From NCBI RefSeq assembly GCF_052857255.1, contig NC_135506.1, positions 75,157,056 to 75,221,055 of the forward strand: a stretch of DNA of 64,000 nucleotides, written 5' to 3'. Each line of letters opens with the position of its first letter. Positions within the stretch are counted from its first letter, which is position 1. The stretch comes from Amblyomma americanum (taxonomy: Eukaryota; Arthropoda; Arachnida; Ixodida; Ixodidae). The position numbers and the translations under genes are program-made. Positions 61,166 to 64,000 of the stretch are shown piece after piece. The notes below the pieces were generated by a model. That model was not told the DNA's origin, did no database searches, and worked only from the letters and a program-made list of their open reading frames with translations.

Positions 61166-63106
61166 ACAGCGGCGACAGACTGTAGTAAGGAAGTAGTGCC
61201 ATTCTCTCATGATGCCATCGTCCTCCTTCCTTGTACACTTCCGCTTCAGTTTATCTCGTTGCCGCACCTGAGATTGGCTCATCATAGACCCTTGATGCAT
61301 CGCTGGTCTAACGGTGATATTTACTGCCGCCAGAAAAGGTTCAAAAGTTTAATTGGAGTTCAATACACAGACAGAAGCCATTACCTCTTGAGCGGAATAA
61401 TGTTCTTCAGGAACTTATTACAACTAAAGTGTAAAACAAATCCTTTTATTAAGATTATGATAAGTTGTAAGGACAGGTTTGGTCGAATAGCGCCATCGCA
61501 CAAGGCATTTTTTGGTGCAGACAAGGCGTGGTCACACACCAATTTTTCAAGCAATTATCCCCACAGAAACGTAGCGCTAAGCCATAGGAAAGGTTGCACC
61601 CCCTGTACCACCAATGAGTATCCGGCAAACTGTGGATCGAACTGCACACTTTCCGCATAAGGAGCTAAAACAATCGCAAAGCTTCGTGCTCGTGTTTCTG
61701 TGCACGCAATTCCACGTTTTCATCGTTTTGGGGGTGTCGTAAACGACTGATCCGTAATGAGGTTTCGGAAGAAAACAGGACATCGGAAATGTGTCTACGT
61801 ATACTTTATGTTAGGCTTACTGTATTACACGGGAGACTCAAATAAACGACAAAAATTACGGACCAACAAAGGCCCAAGTTATTTAGAGAGAACGAGGGCA
61901 CTTTATTAAACAATTATGGGTTATTCTCCAAACACCGACAGGGCACAGCGTGTTGACTACGTTCCAGCGTTCTGTGTCTGTGTACTCTCTTTGTGATGAA
62001 TCGTGGTTATCAAAGCCTACACAAGCTCCCACATAAATATTTGTTATCACGTTGTGGTAATTATTCCAGTTTGGACGTTTAGCAGTGGAACTCAAATTAA
62101 TTTTTCATTTTGTTTCTGCCAAAATGTGGCGGCTTTGAAGCCCGCAAGAGTTCATGCGTAAATGCGGTACAACTGAGAAATTGACTCTGCACTTAGGTTT
62201 ATTTAAATGCAAGACTATTAAACGCTTTGGAAATAGATTGCACTAACAGTTTTTGCAATATTGTTGGGAACTAATATTATGTTTCTGTCCACTTTCAGGC
62301 AGGAAATGTGGCTAGCGCCATTAGCATTTGACGCCCGATGAAGCGAACTGCATCATAGTTGCGCTCATCTGGATAGGATGACGTTGATGCTACGTTGTTG
62401 TCGGGCAGGTTCTTGTAATTACGAGTTATGGGTGCAGAAGTACCCGGACATAAAGGAGGTGTTACGTGGTAACATAGGAGGAATGCTTATTGACCAATTA
62501 CGCTGTTCTTCCGGGCAGCGAGAAGAAGGAGATCTGCAAGTGCCTTCCTTTCGTCGCGAACACTGCCGTCCTCTCCTTGGCCTCCTGCTCGTTACGTGCC
62601 ATAAGCGAGTCTATTAGCGATGAGGAAATCGTCGTGCGGACTTATTCCATTCCGCAGAAAGGCACCTTCCGGCCACCACGAGCAATTAGGCAGAGCACTT
62701 GCGAAGGGACGAGATACGACGGAGGTAGGTGTAGGAAATGTATGTTACAGAAAGGGCCACCAGGTCGCTTTACTGTCCCAAGGTGACGTTGTCGGCTGCT
62801 GACTATTTGGAGAGGCTATTTTTATTGTGGGCTGCTTGAAAAGAAGAATTCGTGGCAGAAACCTCAAATGCAATTTCTAACTTGTCCTTCAGAAACAACA
62901 CCAAAAAAGGAAATAGGATTACAGATGTGACCCGCTTTTAATGGTAACCCTCTGCTTTAGTTCTTTTAAAGTATTTATAGCCACGGTCTTTTATGTGTCT
63001 TCTGTCTGGCGTAGGTTCAAAGTCATAGTAGCGAACTGCTGTCAGCAACTCCCTTCCTGTTGGTGGTGACAACAAGTAAATTATCGTTAAACCAACTCTT
63101 ACAAAA
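61166..63106. other. Intron sequence after the fifth visible ferlin exon
   Basis: No ferlin exon in matching phase was found. A strong acceptor-like TTTCTGTCCACTTTCAG at 62283-62299 is followed by a stop after five codons in the expected phase. A 98-residue frame at 62490-62786 is unidentified. Confidence 0.45.
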
Positions 63107-63365
63107 ATTTCTTTACATAGTCTATAGACTTTGCATAGACATCTGTCTATAAATACTATAGACTATCTGTAAAGAAACCCTAGAGAATAGTCTGTGGACA
63201 ATACAAATCCTATAGACAGTCTACATGCAATCAATAGATTTGGGGCCATGCACGTTTGGTAGGCTTTTGCCTACACACAGTCTTTAGACAATGGACACAC
63301 AAAAAGAAATATCTACACCAAGCCAATAGAGTCTATAAGAAGTCTATAGGATGTCAACAGACTAC
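63107..63365. repeat. Cluster of TCTATAGACT-type palindromic repeats
   Basis: More than ten copies of GTCTATAGACT, TCTATAGAC or close variants occur in both orientations within 260 bp, without a fixed period. Confidence 0.85.
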
Positions 63366-64000
63366 TTTTATCAGGACACTCATTAAAAATACTTTTTTCT
63401 ATCCAATTGACTTCTTACTTGAAGGTTTGTACGAACTTAGGCCCAAATTAGACGCAAGCAAAGCAGAACTGATACGCAGAGAAGGTTCACACTCGTTGGC
63501 GCTGGAGCTGCACTTGTGTGTTGGAAGAATTATTGGACCTCATCTCAGCTGAACAAAAGTCCAATTACTTTATGAGCGCTGTGAACAAGGTATCAAACTT
63601 ATGTTTGAACATTTTTGACAAGGTATAAAATAACTACGCTGGCTCTAGTGGAAAGTTGTGGGACGTAATGGTTCGAACAAAATCAAGTTCATTGCCATTT
63701 TTGCTCAAGTCCTAGATTTAAGATATACGGTCTAACTCTGATTAATCACAGAGGTCACCAATAAATCCTAGTAAGTGCGCATTTAATGTAAACAAATTAA
63801 ATTGATTCGTCGAAACCTCTTTCCATGAAGTTTTGACCGTGAATGCTGTTGGTTGTGCGGGCAGAGCCACCTTCTTTTTATTTGTTTTTCTTCATCAAAC
63901 ATAACGTATGTGAGTCTACAATCGACCATAAAAGTTAATGGGATGTGTTCTCTCGGGAATTAACATACCGCAGCGCCGCCTGGGGACCCATTTTCACGGT
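63366..64000. other. No recognised feature
   Basis: AT-rich sequence; nothing supported. Confidence 0.5.

Noticed and set aside
62300..62800. Next ferlin exon after a strong acceptor at 62299 or the 98-residue frame at 62490
   Set aside because: In the required phase there is a stop after five codons, and the later frame shows no C2 or ferlin linker match.

Overview
The window looks like nuclear DNA of an animal, most probably a hard tick (Ixodidae). The evidence is long AT-rich non-coding stretches, spliced exons with GT/AG borders, many tRNA-headed SINEs of the kind known from ticks (Ruka-like), decayed LINEs, a Penelope-like remnant and one almost intact Ty3/gypsy retrotransposon. Nothing looks bacterial. 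The tick assignment is inference from repeat families; no database search was possible.

The only host gene I can recognise is a type-II (otoferlin-like) ferlin on the + strand. Five exons at 14797-14855, 18311-18399, 20121-20223, 21929-22296 and 60709-60827 join in a compatible reading phase. They encode the first C2 domain (C2A), from its second strand region onward, plus the linker after it. The start-codon exon and the later C2 domains are not seen and probably lie outside the window. The intron between the fourth and fifth exons is about 38.4 kb and holds most of the mobile DNA.

Layout: 1-14530 is upstream or first-intron sequence with SINEs at about 1000 and 7489 and a minus-strand LINE at 3640-5190. 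14540-22300 holds four ferlin exons, a possible promoter with two CRE palindromes, a foldback, two SINEs and a LINE scrap. 22300-60708 is the giant intron with minisatellites, a rearranged Penelope-like piece, LINE fragments (29925-30720, 32840-34800, 49940-50464, 56470-56760), SINEs, microsatellites, an unidentified minus-strand coding-like cluster (48503-49318) and the gypsy element (50465-56398, minus strand). 60709-64000 holds the fifth exon, one SINE and a cluster of TCTATAGACT-type repeats.

The gypsy element has 373-bp LTRs differing at two sites, a CTAT target duplication, a polypurine tract, a primer-binding-site candidate, gag, protease and RT-RNase H-integrase, and no envelope gene. 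Its gag stop sits directly after a GGGAAAC heptamer followed by a 7-nt spacer and a 9-bp hairpin, which is a textbook layout for programmed -1 frameshifting into protease. Protease and reverse transcriptase are also in different frames, without a clear slippery site. I did not find a convincing wholly new system; the strongest items for follow-up are that recoding site, the ferlin gene structure and the unidentified minus-strand cluster.
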